Positions 44,151 to 54,726 of a DNA stretch of 64,000 bases are shown in pieces (position 1 is the stretch's first letter; every line of letters begins with the position of its first letter). Origin of the DNA: Terribacillus aidingensis (lineage in GTDB: Bacteria > Bacillota > Bacilli > Bacillales > Amphibacillaceae); assembly GCF_900215625.1 (NCBI RefSeq), contig NZ_OBEK01000002.1, positions 728,676-792,675 on the forward strand. Direction: 5' to 3'. Made by a program: the position numbers and the translations under genes. The notes beneath the pieces are model-generated. The model made no database searches. It worked only from the letters and a program-made list of their open reading frames with translations, and was not told the origin of the DNA.

Positions 44151-44426
44151 ATGAATTTTATTGTTCACAAGCTTGTTCTGAATAAGCTGCGCAATTTAAC
44201 CGTTGAAGAAATCATGGAACAAAGCCAAGCTTATCAAGTACAGCTTACGCAGCTGCAGGCATCTCAAATTGTACAATTTTTGCGCCAGAACAAATTGGAT
44301 CCATTCAAAGAAGCAGACCGCATGCAAATGTTAAAAGCACTAGCACAGATCACGGATGCCGAAACTGCACAAAAAACGCATCAGATCTTTCTGCAGCTGG
44401 CAAAAGAACATGGTATTAAATTATAA
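44151..44426 (+). CDS. yqfT: DUF2624 protein YqfT
   Basis: 91 residues, all-helical and soluble, with the DUF2624 pattern NLTVEEIMEQSQAYQVQLT and the end LLKALAQITDAET-like stretch. Function unknown. GCGGAGGT lies 8 bp before the ATG. Convergent with nfo across a bidirectional terminator. Confidence 0.82.
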   Translation: MNFIVHKLVLNKLRNLTVEEIMEQSQAYQVQLTQLQASQIVQFLRQNKLDPFKEADRMQMLKALAQITDAETAQKTHQIFLQLAKEHGIKL

Positions 44427-44475
44427 AATAAATACCCAGCTTCGAGGGGTAGACCTCAAGCTGGGTATTATTTAT
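44427..44475. terminator. Bidirectional terminator between yqfT and nfo
   Basis: 12-bp stem AATACCCAGCTT / AAGCTGGGTATT with a second short pair (GAGG/CCTC) inside. Confidence 0.88.
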
Positions 44476-45359
44476 GCCATGATATGATCTTTTAAATTTG
44501 GATTAAAACTGTTGTTCATCAGCATATCAATTTCATGCGCGTACGGCGCTTTTTTATTTTTCTTATCTTCTCCAACAAATGGCGTTTCCAAAATCTTCGG
44601 CACCGTCATCAGCTGCTCATGGTGCACGACATATCGAAGTGCATCATAACCGATATGTCCAAAGCCGATGTTTTCATGTCTGTCTTTGCGTGCTCCGCAT
44701 TCATTTTTACTATCATTAATGTGAAGAACTTTTAATCGATCCAGACCAATTACGTTGTCGAATTGATTTAGGACACCATCAAAATCGTTTACAATATCAT
44801 AGCCTGCATCATGCGTATGACACGTATCAAAGCAAATGGAAAGCTTGTCATTATGGTTGACACCATCAATAATGCGCGCTATTTCTTCGAAGTTGGAACC
44901 AACTTCAGATCCTTTACCAGCCATTGTTTCCAAGGCAATCTGAACTTGCTGATCCTTCTCCAGCACTTCATTCAGACCTTCGATAATTTTATGGATACCG
45001 GCTGCGATACCCTCCCCTACGTGCGCGCCTGGATGCAGTACAATCTGTTTAGCTCCGATTGCTTCTGTACGCTCAATTTCACTGCGAAGGAAGTTCACAC
45101 CCAATTCGAATGTCTCCGGTTTTATGGAGTTGCCAATATTAATAATATACGGGGCATGGACCACAATATCGGTGATACCATGCGCTTGCATGTGCGCGCG
45201 GCCCGCTTCGATATTCAGGTCTTCAATGGCCTTCCTTCTTGTGTTTTGAGGTGCGCCAGTATAAATCATCATCGCATTAGCGCCATAAGAATGCGCTTCT
45301 TCACTTGATCCTAACAGCATTTTTTTGCCGCTCATACTTACATGTGATCCGATAATCAT
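44472..45359 (-). CDS. nfo: Deoxyribonuclease IV (AP endonuclease)
   Basis: 295 residues, TIM-barrel endonuclease IV. Zinc ligands visible in [62 protein letters not shown] and ILETPF. Cuts at abasic sites in DNA repair and in spores is usually important for outgrowth. Follows cshB by 13 bp, probably one transcript, the conserved cshB-nfo pair. Confidence 0.96.
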   Translation of the reverse strand: MIIGSHVSMSGKKMLLGSSEEAHSYGANAMMIYTGAPQNTRRKAIEDLNIEAGRAHMQAHGITDIVVHAPYIINIGNSIKPETFELGVNFLRSEIERTEAIGAKQIVLHPGAHVGEGIAAGIHKIIEGLNEVLEKDQQVQIALETMAGKGSEVGSNFEEIARIIDGVNHNDKLSICFDTCHTHDAGYDIVNDFDGVLNQFDNVIGLDRLKVLHINDSKNECGARKDRHENIGFGHIGYDALRYVVHHEQLMTVPKILETPFVGEDKKNKKAPYAHEIDMLMNNSFNPNLKDHIMA

Positions 45360-45372
45360 AATTTCTTTCTCC

Positions 45373-46689
45373 TTACTTCCGTTTAAAACGATCTTTACGG
45401 TCTAGCTTTTTCTTAATTTTATCTTTTTCATATTTCATTTTTCGTTTATAGCCTGGTTTTACTTTTTTCGGTTTACGAACTTGTTTCCATGCTTGGTTTT
45501 CGTTATCGGATTCCGTTTTCTTACGTGTAACCCGCTCGTTCCATGGTTTCAATTCTTTCCATTCGCCATTGCTGATATCGTAGTTAGTGAATTCAAGACC
45601 TTTTTTATCAAGTTTCTGGATAAGCTCCAAATCATAATCATGATAAAGGTTGATCGCTGTTCCTTCCAAACCAGCTCGTGCCGTTCTGCCGACACGGTGT
45701 ACATAGAATGGCTCCTCTTTCGGAAGCTGCGCGTTGATAACATGGCTGACACCTTTAATATCGATACCGCGTGCAGCAAGATCTGTCGCAACAAGGTATT
45801 GGAAACGAAGTTCCTGAATGTCGCGAAGCACGCGTTTTCGTTCACGCGGTGTCAGTCCGCCATGCAGAAGACCGACTTCCAGTCCTTTGTCCGTCAATTC
45901 AGCAGCTAATCGATTGGCTGCATCTTTTCCATTAACAAAGATGATCGCCATATACGGCTGAATCACACCTGCTATTTTCATAATCAATTCGGCTTCGTCA
46001 CGGTGACGCATTGGAATTAAGCGGTGTTCCATTGTTTCCGGAGAAAGATGACCGCCAATTTCAAAATGCTTCGGATTATCCAGATACTTTTTCAAAAATG
46101 GCTGCAGACGCTCTGGAATTGTTGCAGAGAAAACAAGCAGCTGAACATCTTGATTCATCCGTGCTAGGATTTGATCCACTTCTTTAATAAAACCAAGATC
46201 CAGCATTAAGTCTGCTTCATCGACAACGAAACTGGTAGCAGGATACAAATCAAGTGCCTGCTCTTCCATTAAATCCAAAATACGTCCTGGTGTACCAATA
46301 ATAATTTGCGGCTGTGTTTTCAGTTTCTCAATTGACCGCTTCTTATCTGTACCGCCGATAAATAGCTTTGTATGCCAATCGTTTTCTTTTCCAGCAAGTT
46401 TTATAAAATGACGAGCTTCTTCATAAATCTGAATAGCTAACTCGCGTGTTGGTGCTGTCACAACAAATTGGGCGTTTTGATCCTCTTCTTTCAATTTGCT
46501 GAACAGAGGAATTAAATAAGAATGTGTTTTACCCGATCCAGTATGTGACTGACCGATAACACTTTCTCCACGCAAAACTGCAGGAATGACTTTTTCTTGA
46601 ATTGCAGTTGGTTTGGTAAAGCCTAGTTTATCAATCGCTTCATTGATGATCGGCTGAAGCGCATATTGTTTAAAATGATGATTTTTCAT
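45373..46689 (-). CDS. cshB: DEAD-box ATP-dependent RNA helicase CshB
   Basis: 438 residues. Q motif [22 protein letters not shown], Ia [14 protein letters not shown] ([11 protein letters not shown]), III SAT, and C-terminal [14 protein letters not shown] and [10 protein letters not shown]. Basic tail (about 385-438) for RNA contact. Unwinds RNA at low temperature and ribosome assembly. Same length as B. subtilis CshB. Confidence 0.96.
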   Translation of the reverse strand: MKNHHFKQYALQPIINEAIDKLGFTKPTAIQEKVIPAVLRGESVIGQSHTGSGKTHSYLIPLFSKLKEEDQNAQFVVTAPTRELAIQIYEEARHFIKLAGKENDWHTKLFIGGTDKKRSIEKLKTQPQIIIGTPGRILDLMEEQALDLYPATSFVVDEADLMLDLGFIKEVDQILARMNQDVQLLVFSATIPERLQPFLKKYLDNPKHFEIGGHLSPETMEHRLIPMRHRDEAELIMKIAGVIQPYMAIIFVNGKDAANRLAAELTDKGLEVGLLHGGLTPRERKRVLRDIQELRFQYLVATDLAARGIDIKGVSHVINAQLPKEEPFYVHRVGRTARAGLEGTAINLYHDYDLELIQKLDKKGLEFTNYDISNGEWKELKPWNERVTRKKTESDNENQAWKQVRKPKKVKPGYKRKMKYEKDKIKKKLDRKDRFKRK

Positions 46690-46779
46690 GTGTAACTCCT
46701 TTTGGGCATTCTCTTACTACTTTCATTATAGAGGACTTTGTCTTATTTTGCACGATTGCATACGGATAATAAACAATCT

Positions 46780-46808
46780 TTGTCATATTCTTTATTTGCC
46801 TTTATAAT
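46780..46808 (+). promoter_or_regulatory. Promoter of ispH
   Basis: TTGTCA (46780-46785), 17-bp spacer, TATAAT (46803-46808), 57 bp before the ispH ATG. Confidence 0.78.
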
Positions 46809-46864
46809 AGAGTAGACCCAGAAATAGATGAACCGTGCAAACGGAGAAGGGGGAAACACAGCGA

Positions 46865-47812
46865 ATGAACATAATAAAAATAGCACCTCGAGGTTACTGC
46901 TACGGTGTGGTCGATGCTATGGTAATTGCCCAGAATGCCGTGCGGGATGAGAATTTGCCCCGTCCAATCTACATTCTTGGCATGATTGTGCACAATGCGC
47001 ATGTGACCAATGCATTTGAGACGGAAGGTGTCATCACACTTGATGGGCAGAACCGAATGGAGCTTTTAGAACAAATAGAAAGCGGTACGGTTGTATTTAC
47101 CGCTCATGGTGTTTCACCTGAAGTAAAACAACGCGCACATGAAAAAGGTTTGACTGTCCTGGATGCTACTTGCCCGGACGTAACTCGCACACATGACCTT
47201 ATTCGCGAAAGAGTAGCTGAAGGATATGAAGTTGTCTACATCGGTAAAAAAGGTCATCCGGAGCCTGAAGGCGCTGTAGGTGTTGCACCTGGCAAGGTTC
47301 ACCTTGTACAAACCGAAGAAGACGTACAAGCGCTGGAACTCAATGCAGACAAGCTAATTGTTACCAATCAAACGACGATGAGTCAATGGGACGTATACGA
47401 TGTCATGCAGCTCGTAAAAGAGAGATTCCCGCAAACTGAAATGATTCAAGAGATCTGTATGGCAACACAGGTACGCCAAGAAGCTGTTGCTGAACAGGCA
47501 AAAGAAGCTGACCTCACTTTGGTTGTCGGTGATCCGCGAAGCAATAACTCCAACCGCCTTGCCCAAGTATCAGAAGAAGTTGCTGGTACAAAGGCTTATC
47601 GTATTGAAGACCTCTCTCAGTTGAAACTGGAATGGTTAGAAGGCGTTGAAACAGTTGCCATCACTGCAGGAGCTTCTACTCCTACTCCGGTAACAAAAGA
47701 AGTTATTAACTTTATTGAAAAATTTGATCCGGCTAATTTAGAAGATGTAAAATTGGAGTTCAATGTTGACCCGAAAAAGATACTTCCAAAAGTAAAAGTG
47801 AAAAAAGCATAA
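46865..47812 (+). CDS. ispH: 4-hydroxy-3-methylbut-2-enyl diphosphate reductase
   Basis: 315 residues starting [19 protein letters not shown]. Three Fe-S Cys are at [14 protein letters not shown] and EICMAT. HGV and [11 protein letters not shown] are the substrate loops. Makes IPP and DMAPP at the end of the MEP pathway. ATG 46865 follows AAGGGGG by about 13 bp, giving the family start; the frame is open ten codons further. Confidence 0.95.
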   Translation: MNIIKIAPRGYCYGVVDAMVIAQNAVRDENLPRPIYILGMIVHNAHVTNAFETEGVITLDGQNRMELLEQIESGTVVFTAHGVSPEVKQRAHEKGLTVLDATCPDVTRTHDLIRERVAEGYEVVYIGKKGHPEPEGAVGVAPGKVHLVQTEEDVQALELNADKLIVTNQTTMSQWDVYDVMQLVKERFPQTEMIQEICMATQVRQEAVAEQAKEADLTLVVGDPRSNNSNRLAQVSEEVAGTKAYRIEDLSQLKLEWLEGVETVAITAGASTPTPVTKEVINFIEKFDPANLEDVKLEFNVDPKKILPKVKVKKA

Positions 47813-47843
47813 AAAAACCGAGTCCAGCTGGACTCGGTTTTTT
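47811..47843. terminator. Bidirectional terminator between ispH and yqfO
   Basis: Perfect palindromic stem AAACCGAGTCCAG / CTGGACTCGGTTT flanked by A- and T-runs. Confidence 0.92.
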
Positions 47844-48951
47844 ATATGCTCTGAAATGGATTCGTATCTGTTTCCGAAACATGTACTGCTACATCACTGA
47901 ACGCAGTTTGAACGTAATCAGCTACTTTTTTCTTCATAATCTGTTCCGCATAGTGGCCTGGGTCGATTAGCTGCAAGCCCGCTTCCACAGCATCCTGTGT
48001 TTCATGGAAGGTTAAATCTCCTGTGATGTAAACGTCAGCCTGCTGCAGCGCCTGATCAACGTAATCTCTGCCGCTGCCGCCAAGAATTGCAACCGTCTCT
48101 ACCGTGGCCGATGCATCTCCTGCAAAGCGAACATGCGGGACGTTATACCGCTGTTTTACGAGTGCCGCTAAATCCTTCAGCGTAGTAGGTGCAGGCAATT
48201 CACCGACACGTCCTAACCCAAAAGGTTTACCTTTTTTTTCGTCTGCAAATATATCGTAAGCCACTTCCTCGTAAGGATGGGCAGCAACCATTGCTTTCAC
48301 CGCTTGGTTTACATGCTTACTTGGAACAAGCACTTCAATGCGTACTTCTTCCACTTTTTCCAACTTGCCAGCTTCTCCAATAAAAGGCTGCGCCTCTGCA
48401 TTAGGCTGGAAGTAACTATTCCCTTGTGAAACAAAGCTTACTTTTTCGTAATTACCAATGTTACCCGCACCATTTGTATGCAGCGCATCTTTTACAATTT
48501 GTTCGTGTGTAGCGGGAACAAAAACGACGACCTTTTTGTAGGTGTCATGCCCTTCAGGGAGAAACACGCGAACCTCTTTCAAATCGAGGGCATCTGCCAT
48601 TAAGTCATTGACGCCGCCTTCTACAATATCTAAATTCGTGTGTGCTGCATACACAGTGATATTGTGCTGCATCAGTTTCTTTACTACGCGCCCTTTTGGT
48701 GCAGTGGTGTCCAGTTTTTTTGGAGCTGCAAATAAAAGCGGGTGATGCGCGATAATGAGATTTGCGCCTAGCTGGATTGCTTCGTCCACTACTGCTTCGG
48801 TTACATCAAGAGTCGTTAGTACCCCTGTCACCTTTTGATGCAGCTCTCCAACCTGCAAACCAACGTTATCCCACTTATAAGCCAACGATGGCGGACACCA
48901 AGACTCAAAATGCGTCACCACATCCGCTATACGTAATCGCTTATCAGTCAT
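47842..48951 (-). CDS. yqfO: Nif3-like dinuclear metal-binding protein YqfO
   Basis: 369 residues. N- and C-terminal NIF3 halves enclose a PII/CutA-like insert (about 135-230). Metal ligands are in LIIAHHPLLFA, YAAHTNLD and the C-terminal TGDLTFHETQDA. The biochemical role is unresolved; often proposed as GTP cyclohydrolase-like or tRNA-related. ATG 48951 follows GAGGAGG. Overlaps trmK by 8 bp, the conserved trmK-yqfO pair. Confidence 0.9.
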   Translation of the reverse strand: MTDKRLRIADVVTHFESWCPPSLAYKWDNVGLQVGELHQKVTGVLTTLDVTEAVVDEAIQLGANLIIAHHPLLFAAPKKLDTTAPKGRVVKKLMQHNITVYAAHTNLDIVEGGVNDLMADALDLKEVRVFLPEGHDTYKKVVVFVPATHEQIVKDALHTNGAGNIGNYEKVSFVSQGNSYFQPNAEAQPFIGEAGKLEKVEEVRIEVLVPSKHVNQAVKAMVAAHPYEEVAYDIFADEKKGKPFGLGRVGELPAPTTLKDLAALVKQRYNVPHVRFAGDASATVETVAILGGSGRDYVDQALQQADVYITGDLTFHETQDAVEAGLQLIDPGHYAEQIMKKKVADYVQTAFSDVAVHVSETDTNPFQSI

Positions 48952-49654
48952 CCAATTCCTCCTCAAGCCATAAAAGTTCTGTTTTGAAAGATGCCAGCTT
49001 CGCTTCATCTACTTGCTGTGCGCGCTGCATATTTGCAACGTTTCGCTCTAGCTTTCGTTTGTATTCCTGCCACTTAGCTCGGAAAGCTGCATTTTTCTCT
49101 TGCAGCAGCTGCGGACCAAATAAGAGCTGCTTATCACGGATAATCGCGTCTTCATCATACAGTTCCTTACCCGCTCGTACGGCCACCAACACTTCGTAAA
49201 TATGTCCCGCTTCTTCTAGGATCTCTTCTGTTTGCAATTCGAACCCATTGGCCAGAAACCACTTGCGCAATACTCTGGCGTCTATATTAGGCTGTACAAT
49301 TAGCTGTTCGACTTGACCAAGCTTATCCTTACCTTGTTCCAAGATGGAGGCAATCAGCGGTCCGCCCATCCCAGCGATAACAACTTGCTTCACTTCATTC
49401 GGTTCTACAACTGCAAGTCCGTCTCCTTTGCGTACCTCAATCCGATCGGTTAATCCCTGGAGCTTTACTTGCTTTTCGGCACTTTTGTAAGGGCCATCGT
49501 TGATTTCACCAGCAATAGCACGGCTGGAAGGATCCTGCAGGCACACATAGCAAGGCAAATAAGCATGATCAGAGCCTACATCGACAAAATGCGCCGATTC
49601 TGGCAAATGTGCCGCCACCGCTGTAAGCCGCTCTGACAACGATAAAACATTCAT
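48944..49654 (-). CDS. trmK: tRNA (adenine(22)-N(1))-methyltransferase
   Basis: 236 residues. SAM motif FVDVGSDHAYLP near residue 25 and VIAGMGGPLI near 90; C-terminal coiled coil (about 180-235). Methylates A22 of bacterial tRNAs. The ATG 49654 follows GGAG 9 bp upstream. Downstream yqfO is coupled by an 8-bp overlap. Family length about 238. Confidence 0.92.
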   Translation of the reverse strand: MNVLSLSERLTAVAAHLPESAHFVDVGSDHAYLPCYVCLQDPSSRAIAGEINDGPYKSAEKQVKLQGLTDRIEVRKGDGLAVVEPNEVKQVVIAGMGGPLIASILEQGKDKLGQVEQLIVQPNIDARVLRKWFLANGFELQTEEILEEAGHIYEVLVAVRAGKELYDEDAIIRDKQLLFGPQLLQEKNAAFRAKWQEYKRKLERNVANMQRAQQVDEAKLASFKTELLWLEEELDD

Positions 49655-49776
49655 TATGTCCAACTCCTTTGTCAAATATACGTATTTTTTGTAATATATC
49701 CTCTTATTCTTTTTCCCGCGGTAATTTGCAATCGACTATCAGATTCTGTAAAATATATGTATCCAAGGCAATAAGA

Positions 49777-49826
49777 AAGCCCAGCCATATGCGGTTAAAC
49801 GCATAACAGCTGAGCGCAGCCTTCTT
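49777..49826 (-). terminator. Possible terminator after sigA
   Basis: An imperfect long hairpin (AAGAA..TATGCG paired with CGCATA..TTCTT) immediately follows sigA and ends TTTCTTATT. Stem mismatches lower the certainty. Confidence 0.45.
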
Positions 49827-50946
49827 ATTCTAGGAAATCTTTCAACCGCTTGCTTCGGCTTGGATGACGAAGCTTACGAAGTGCTTTCGCTTCAATCTGA
49901 CGAATACGCTCTCTAGTAACGCCGAACACTCGGCCGACTTCTTCCAGTGTTCTCGTTCTGCCATCATCTAAACCGAAACGAAGGCGAAGAACGTTCTCTT
50001 CACGGTCTGTTAACGTATCCAATACATCCTCCAGCTGTTCTTTCAGCAATTCATACGCTGCATGGTCAGAAGGAGAAGTTGCTTCTTGGTCCTCAATGAA
50101 ATCACCAAGATGGGAATCGTCTTCTTCACCGATTGGCGTTTCGAGTGAAACTGGTTCTTGCGCAATTTTAAGGATTTCTCTTACTTTTTCTGGTGTAAGC
50201 TCCATTTCTTCACCGATTTCTTCTGGTGAAGGTTCACGTCCTAAATCTTGCAATAGCTGACGCTGCACGCGGATTAGCTTGTTAATTGTTTCCACCATGT
50301 GTACCGGAATACGAATCGTACGAGCTTGGTCTGCAATGGCACGCGTAATAGCCTGGCGAATCCACCATGTTGCATACGTACTGAATTTGAAACCTTTACG
50401 ATAGTCGAATTTTTCTACTGCTTTAATTAGTCCCATGTTACCTTCCTGGATTAAATCCAAGAACAGCATACCGCGACCAACATAACGTTTTGCAATACTG
50501 ACGACTAGTCGCAAGTTTGCTTCTGCCAAACGGCGTTTCGCCATTTCATCTCCGGCTTCAATTCGCTCAGCGAGTGCAATCTCCTCTTTCGCTGACAAAA
50601 GATCCACGCGGCCGATTTCTTTCAAATACATACGAACAGGATCATTGATCTTAATACCAAGCGGCACACTAAGATCATTCAGATCAAATTCTTCCTCTTT
50701 TGCTATTTGCTTCATATTAGGGTCTTGGTCAGATTCTCCGATTACTTCTACATTTTGTTCGTTCAAGTGTTCGTAGATCTCATCCATCTGATCGGAATCC
50801 AATTCGAAGTTCGCCAAACGCTCACTTACCTCTTCATAAGCGAGAACTCCGCGCTTCTTACCCATTTCAACAAGGAGATCTCTTGCTTGCTCCAATGTCA
50901 TTTCAGTCTCATTCACTTTAGAACCTGCTGGCTTATTCTCTGCCAT
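49825..50946 (-). CDS. sigA: RNA polymerase primary sigma factor
   Basis: 373 residues. Region 1.1 helical start, region 2 [16 protein letters not shown] to [16 protein letters not shown], region 3 [13 protein letters not shown], region 4 [22 protein letters not shown]. Recognises -35/-10 promoters of housekeeping genes. ATG 50946 follows GGAGGAGGA. Last gene of yqxD-dnaG-sigA. Confidence 0.97.
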   Translation of the reverse strand: MAENKPAGSKVNETEMTLEQARDLLVEMGKKRGVLAYEEVSERLANFELDSDQMDEIYEHLNEQNVEVIGESDQDPNMKQIAKEEEFDLNDLSVPLGIKINDPVRMYLKEIGRVDLLSAKEEIALAERIEAGDEMAKRRLAEANLRLVVSIAKRYVGRGMLFLDLIQEGNMGLIKAVEKFDYRKGFKFSTYATWWIRQAITRAIADQARTIRIPVHMVETINKLIRVQRQLLQDLGREPSPEEIGEEMELTPEKVREILKIAQEPVSLETPIGEEDDSHLGDFIEDQEATSPSDHAAYELLKEQLEDVLDTLTDREENVLRLRFGLDDGRTRTLEEVGRVFGVTRERIRQIEAKALRKLRHPSRSKRLKDFLE

Positions 50947-50985
50947 TAGTCCTCCTCCTTCCAAAACATCAAAAGCTATCTATTA

Positions 50986-52809
50986 TTACAGAGAACTTTT
51001 TAAAGTTCTACGTATTTCCATGATCTTCATGGCTATTTGCGCTGCCCGAATCGGGTCATTCTCCTGTTCCGCCTGCCGCTGTTCGGCAAGCAGTTGACCA
51101 ATATCCGTTTTATTAACCTGTTCGCGCTTAATCGTACGAATATAATCACTGATTTCCTGGTCACTTACATCTTCGGTCACCGGCAGCATAGCTGTCTGAA
51201 TGACCAGCTGCTGCAAGCTTGGATCTTCCAATGTTGAAACGAATTGACTGACATCCGCTTCATTACCTTCTTCATAAAAAGCATACAGATGTGTGACAAT
51301 TACTTGAAACTGATCGGTTATAAAAGAAGCGCCAACTTCCTCTTGCACCTTATCCGCAATTGTCGCTGTTCTAAGCATATGCGCCAACAGCTGTTTTTCT
51401 GCCGCTTGAAATGCAGATGGCATTTTTTTTTCAAAATGACGCGATTTCTGCTTCGCTGCCGGAGTCACATCCGGACTGCTCACTTGCTTATTCGCAGCAC
51501 GTTTTCGGAGCCGCGGCTCCAAATCAGAGGCAAGCGTCTCTAGGGATAGATCCATTGCATGAGAAAGCTCCCGCAAATAGTGTTCCCTTTCTACAGAGCT
51601 TTCAATCTGCGCAATCTCATCCAACACTTTTTCTACATACTGGAGACGATCTCCTTCTACCGATAAGTTGAAGTCCTGTTTTAAATATTGCATCATGAAG
51701 GACGTCGCCGTCAGTCCGGCATCAATAATGGAGCGCTTAAACTTCTCTGCTCCATGCTCACGAATATAATCGTCAGGGTCAAGCCCGTCTCGCAGCATAG
51801 CGATGCGCACATGATTACCTGTCTTTTTCAGAATTTGCAGCGCTCGATAAGACGCTTCAAATCCTGCCTTATCACCGTCGTAGCAAATGACAACTTGCTC
51901 TGCATATCGTTTCAATAGCCGTGCCTGCGTTTCAGTCAGAGAAGTACCAAGCGTTGCCACACCATTCCGTACGCCAGCTTGATACGCGGCAATTACATCA
52001 TTATAGCCCTCAAATACGACAACTTGGCCAGTTTTGCGTATTTCACTCCGAGCCAAATCGAAATTGAAGAGCATTCTTCCTTTTTGGAAAAGATCGCTCT
52101 CTGCACTATTCAGGTACTTTGGTTCTTGTCCATCTCCCAAAGTACGTCCGCCGAAACCGACTGTTTTTCCAAGATGATTTCGAATAGGGAAAATAACTCT
52201 CCCGCGAAAGCGATCTTGAGGGTTACCTTCTTTATCGGTCGAAAACAGGCCGGTATGAAGCAAATCTTGCGGCTTGTACCCTTTTCCGTCGAGGAATTTC
52301 ACTGTAAAATCCCGGCTGTTCGGTGCAAAGCCAAGCTTAAACGTGTCAATTGTTTCCTCTGTTAGCCCTCGGCTGAGCAAGTATTCATAGCCAGACTTAC
52401 CTTCTTTTGTATTGCGAAGCAAGTTATGATAAAGTTTTACAACCCATTCATTCGCTTCTAAGGCTGTCTGTTCTTCACGAGATGTGCCGCTATCCTGCTG
52501 TTGAGCCACATGGTCTGGTATTTCTGTTCCGCTTCTTTGTGCAAGCTGCTGAACTGCTTGGGAGAAGGAAAGACCTTGCAGTTCCATTAGAAAAGTGAAC
52601 ACATTCCCGCCTTTACCGCACCCAAAGCAATGGAAAATCTGCTTTTCTTGTGTAACAGAAAAAGATGGGGATTTCTCCCCGTGAAAAGGACACAAACCAA
52701 AGTAGTTACGGCCTTGTTTTTTCAATTGAACATGCTCGCCGACAATGTCGACAATATCATTCGATTTACGGACTGTTTCCACTAACTCCTCTGGTATCGT
52801 ACCAGCCAT
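50986..52809 (-). CDS. dnaG: DNA primase
   Basis: 607 residues. N-terminal zinc finger CPFHGEKSPSFSV with CFGCGKGG (about 41-64), TOPRIM domain with EGYNDVIAAYQAG and CYDGDKAG, and C-terminal helicase-binding domain. Makes RNA primers for replication. Located between yqxD and sigA in the macromolecular synthesis operon. Confidence 0.97.
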   Translation of the reverse strand: MAGTIPEELVETVRKSNDIVDIVGEHVQLKKQGRNYFGLCPFHGEKSPSFSVTQEKQIFHCFGCGKGGNVFTFLMELQGLSFSQAVQQLAQRSGTEIPDHVAQQQDSGTSREEQTALEANEWVVKLYHNLLRNTKEGKSGYEYLLSRGLTEETIDTFKLGFAPNSRDFTVKFLDGKGYKPQDLLHTGLFSTDKEGNPQDRFRGRVIFPIRNHLGKTVGFGGRTLGDGQEPKYLNSAESDLFQKGRMLFNFDLARSEIRKTGQVVVFEGYNDVIAAYQAGVRNGVATLGTSLTETQARLLKRYAEQVVICYDGDKAGFEASYRALQILKKTGNHVRIAMLRDGLDPDDYIREHGAEKFKRSIIDAGLTATSFMMQYLKQDFNLSVEGDRLQYVEKVLDEIAQIESSVEREHYLRELSHAMDLSLETLASDLEPRLRKRAANKQVSSPDVTPAAKQKSRHFEKKMPSAFQAAEKQLLAHMLRTATIADKVQEEVGASFITDQFQVIVTHLYAFYEEGNEADVSQFVSTLEDPSLQQLVIQTAMLPVTEDVSDQEISDYIRTIKREQVNKTDIGQLLAEQRQAEQENDPIRAAQIAMKIMEIRRTLKSSL

Positions 52810-52832
52810 CTCACATCACCAACTTATATAAT

Positions 52833-53303
52833 TCAACAACGCCCGTCGAATTCCTGCATTTTTCGACAATATGACGAAAAAAATTCAAGAAATCTTTGTT
52901 TATCTGCTGCTGTAAGCTTGGAAGGTCCTTTTATCCGTTTGCCTTGCCGCTGGTTTTGGATTCGTATATGCTTTCGCAAAAGTATCTCATCTGCATCTGC
53001 ATCCGTTATCTGCTCTCCGCGCGGTGTAATAACTGTTACATCCTTGGCAGTAAGCAAGGTAGCCAGGGCAAGATCCTGCGTTACAACACACGCACCAGGG
53101 CGAACGCGATTTAAAATATACCAATCCACTGCCTGATCCATTGGATCGAGCACGATCCAATTTTCATCAGATTCACCGCTCAAATGATTGATTGTTGTTA
53201 CGAAACGTACGGGTACGTGATAGGCTGCACATGTAGAGACAATCTCCTGTTTAACAGGACAGCTATCCGCATCCACATAAACAAAAGGCTTATGCAATTT
53301 CAT
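52833..53303 (-). CDS. yqxD: YaiI/YqxD family protein (DUF188)
   Basis: 156 residues, PIN-like DUF188 with YVDADSCPVKQEI at the N-terminus and VTQDLALATLLTAKDV later. Function unknown. It precedes dnaG, as in B. subtilis, and is probably cotranscribed (23-bp gap). Confidence 0.88.
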   Translation of the reverse strand: MKLHKPFVYVDADSCPVKQEIVSTCAAYHVPVRFVTTINHLSGESDENWIVLDPMDQAVDWYILNRVRPGACVVTQDLALATLLTAKDVTVITPRGEQITDADADEILLRKHIRIQNQRQGKRIKGPSKLTAADKQRFLEFFSSYCRKMQEFDGRC

Positions 53304-53399
53304 GACTCACTAATTCTACAATAAATTGCGGAATCCTTCCTTTTTCGTAAAATTTTTATAAAGCTTTTTAACACAAGCGTTGCCATTTACACGTAAATC

Positions 53400-53429
53400 A
53401 TACTAACAACATTTTTTCACAAAAATCAA
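53400..53429 (-). promoter_or_regulatory. Possible promoter of yqxD-dnaG-sigA
   Basis: On minus TTGATT (53424-53429), 18-bp spacer and TAGTAT (53400-53405) preceded by TGT (extended -10). Region 53304-53473 otherwise holds only AT-rich sequence. Confidence 0.45.
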
Positions 53430-53473
53430 TTATAATACAAACTAATTAAAATTGCCATCATTTTGACCAATTA

Positions 53474-54574
53474 TCAAGATGCTTTATCCTGCTTGATCTG
53501 CTGGCCCCGCCTCGGTAATTTTCCAAAAAACAGTGCCGCAAACGGAACAAAACGATGAAAGAGGTAAATAATAAAAAAGCAAATCCCCATTGTAAGAAAA
53601 TAGCGCAGCAAAATTTGAACGTGAAACAGATAGTTGCTGTATGCCGGTATACTTCTTGATACATAATCTAAAACAAGCGGATGTAATAAATAAAACCCGA
53701 AGGAATAACTCGCAATTTGCTGTATTTTGGACATCGCGGAAACGGAAATCCTGTCAGAAATTGCCTCCGCCAGCCTGAAGATTCCATAGCACCCAGCCGC
53801 CAAGAAGATGTAGTTCACTGTTTCATACGGAATATTGTCCCATTCCATTTTATTAAGTGTTCCAGCATTATAATAATATATTGCGATAGCAGAACCTGCT
53901 AATAAGCTGACAGATAACCAAACTGCAGTTGTCCACCTGCGGCTTTTAGCTTTTTCCCTATCATAGTGGAGACCAATCCATCCGCCGAGAAGAAGCGTGC
54001 CCATTAGCTGAAGAAACAGCGGAAACGGACTGACAGGCCAATATGTTGTAAGGGCAATATAGACAAGCTGCAAGAAACCGCCAAAGACAAACATGTATTT
54101 TCTAAAGAAAGCAACCTTGTGACCCAGCCAAATGAACAGCGGCAGCACAAGATAAATTTGAACGATAAGAAAGATAAAATGCAGCTGATAATAGCTTTCT
54201 CCAAAAAAGATTCGTTTAGCAACAGCGGCCGGATTTAAATCTCCGAAACCGAGCATCAGTTTATGCAGCTCATAAATGAGTGCCCAAATAATGTAGGGAA
54301 TCAGTATAAAGCTGACCCGCTTCTTATAGTAATCTTTCCATAATTTCTTTGTCAGTGTCTTATGCTTGTATTGATAAAAGAAGACCAATCCTGTGATTGC
54401 GATAAATAAACCTGCTTCGATCCGGATTATTCGGTTAAGGAAGTGGTACTTTTCATATGCATCACTTGCAAACGGCAATACACTTGCATAGGCACCTGTA
54501 ACGTGAACGAGCACGACTAGTGACATTGCTAATAGCCGCATTAAATAAATGGATTGAATCTGCTTTTTCTTCAT
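53474..54574 (-). CDS. Acyltransferase 3 family membrane protein
   Basis: 366 residues, about ten membrane helices. N-terminal MRLLAMSLVVLVHVTGAYAS carries the His of acyltransferase-3 enzymes (VLVHVT). Others in the family O-acetylate surface sugars, peptidoglycan or secondary polymers. The substrate is unknown. It interrupts the usual ccpN-yqfL to yqxD linkage and has no neighbouring glycan genes, so it may be an acquired gene. Start ATG lies about 5 bp after GGAGAC. Confidence 0.82.
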   Translation of the reverse strand: MKKKQIQSIYLMRLLAMSLVVLVHVTGAYASVLPFASDAYEKYHFLNRIIRIEAGLFIAITGLVFFYQYKHKTLTKKLWKDYYKKRVSFILIPYIIWALIYELHKLMLGFGDLNPAAVAKRIFFGESYYQLHFIFLIVQIYLVLPLFIWLGHKVAFFRKYMFVFGGFLQLVYIALTTYWPVSPFPLFLQLMGTLLLGGWIGLHYDREKAKSRRWTTAVWLSVSLLAGSAIAIYYYNAGTLNKMEWDNIPYETVNYIFLAAGCYGIFRLAEAISDRISVSAMSKIQQIASYSFGFYLLHPLVLDYVSRSIPAYSNYLFHVQILLRYFLTMGICFFIIYLFHRFVPFAALFFGKLPRRGQQIKQDKAS

Positions 54575-54610
54575 GTTTTAGTCTCCTTATCTAATTCACT
54601 TACGTAACAG

Positions 54611-54645
54611 AAGAGGTAACAACAGTCTGTCTGTCGTTACCTCTT
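54611..54645. terminator. Hairpin between PPDK regulator and acyltransferase genes
   Basis: AAGAGGTAAC / GTTACCTCTT stem with short internal pairing. T content after the stem is modest on minus. Confidence 0.6.
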
Positions 54646-54726
54646 TTGTTGGTTTTGAAAAAGATACCCTTAAAGGATTGTTCAGCAACATGAATTACAA
54701 AGTCTTAACAATAACTTTATTTTTTC

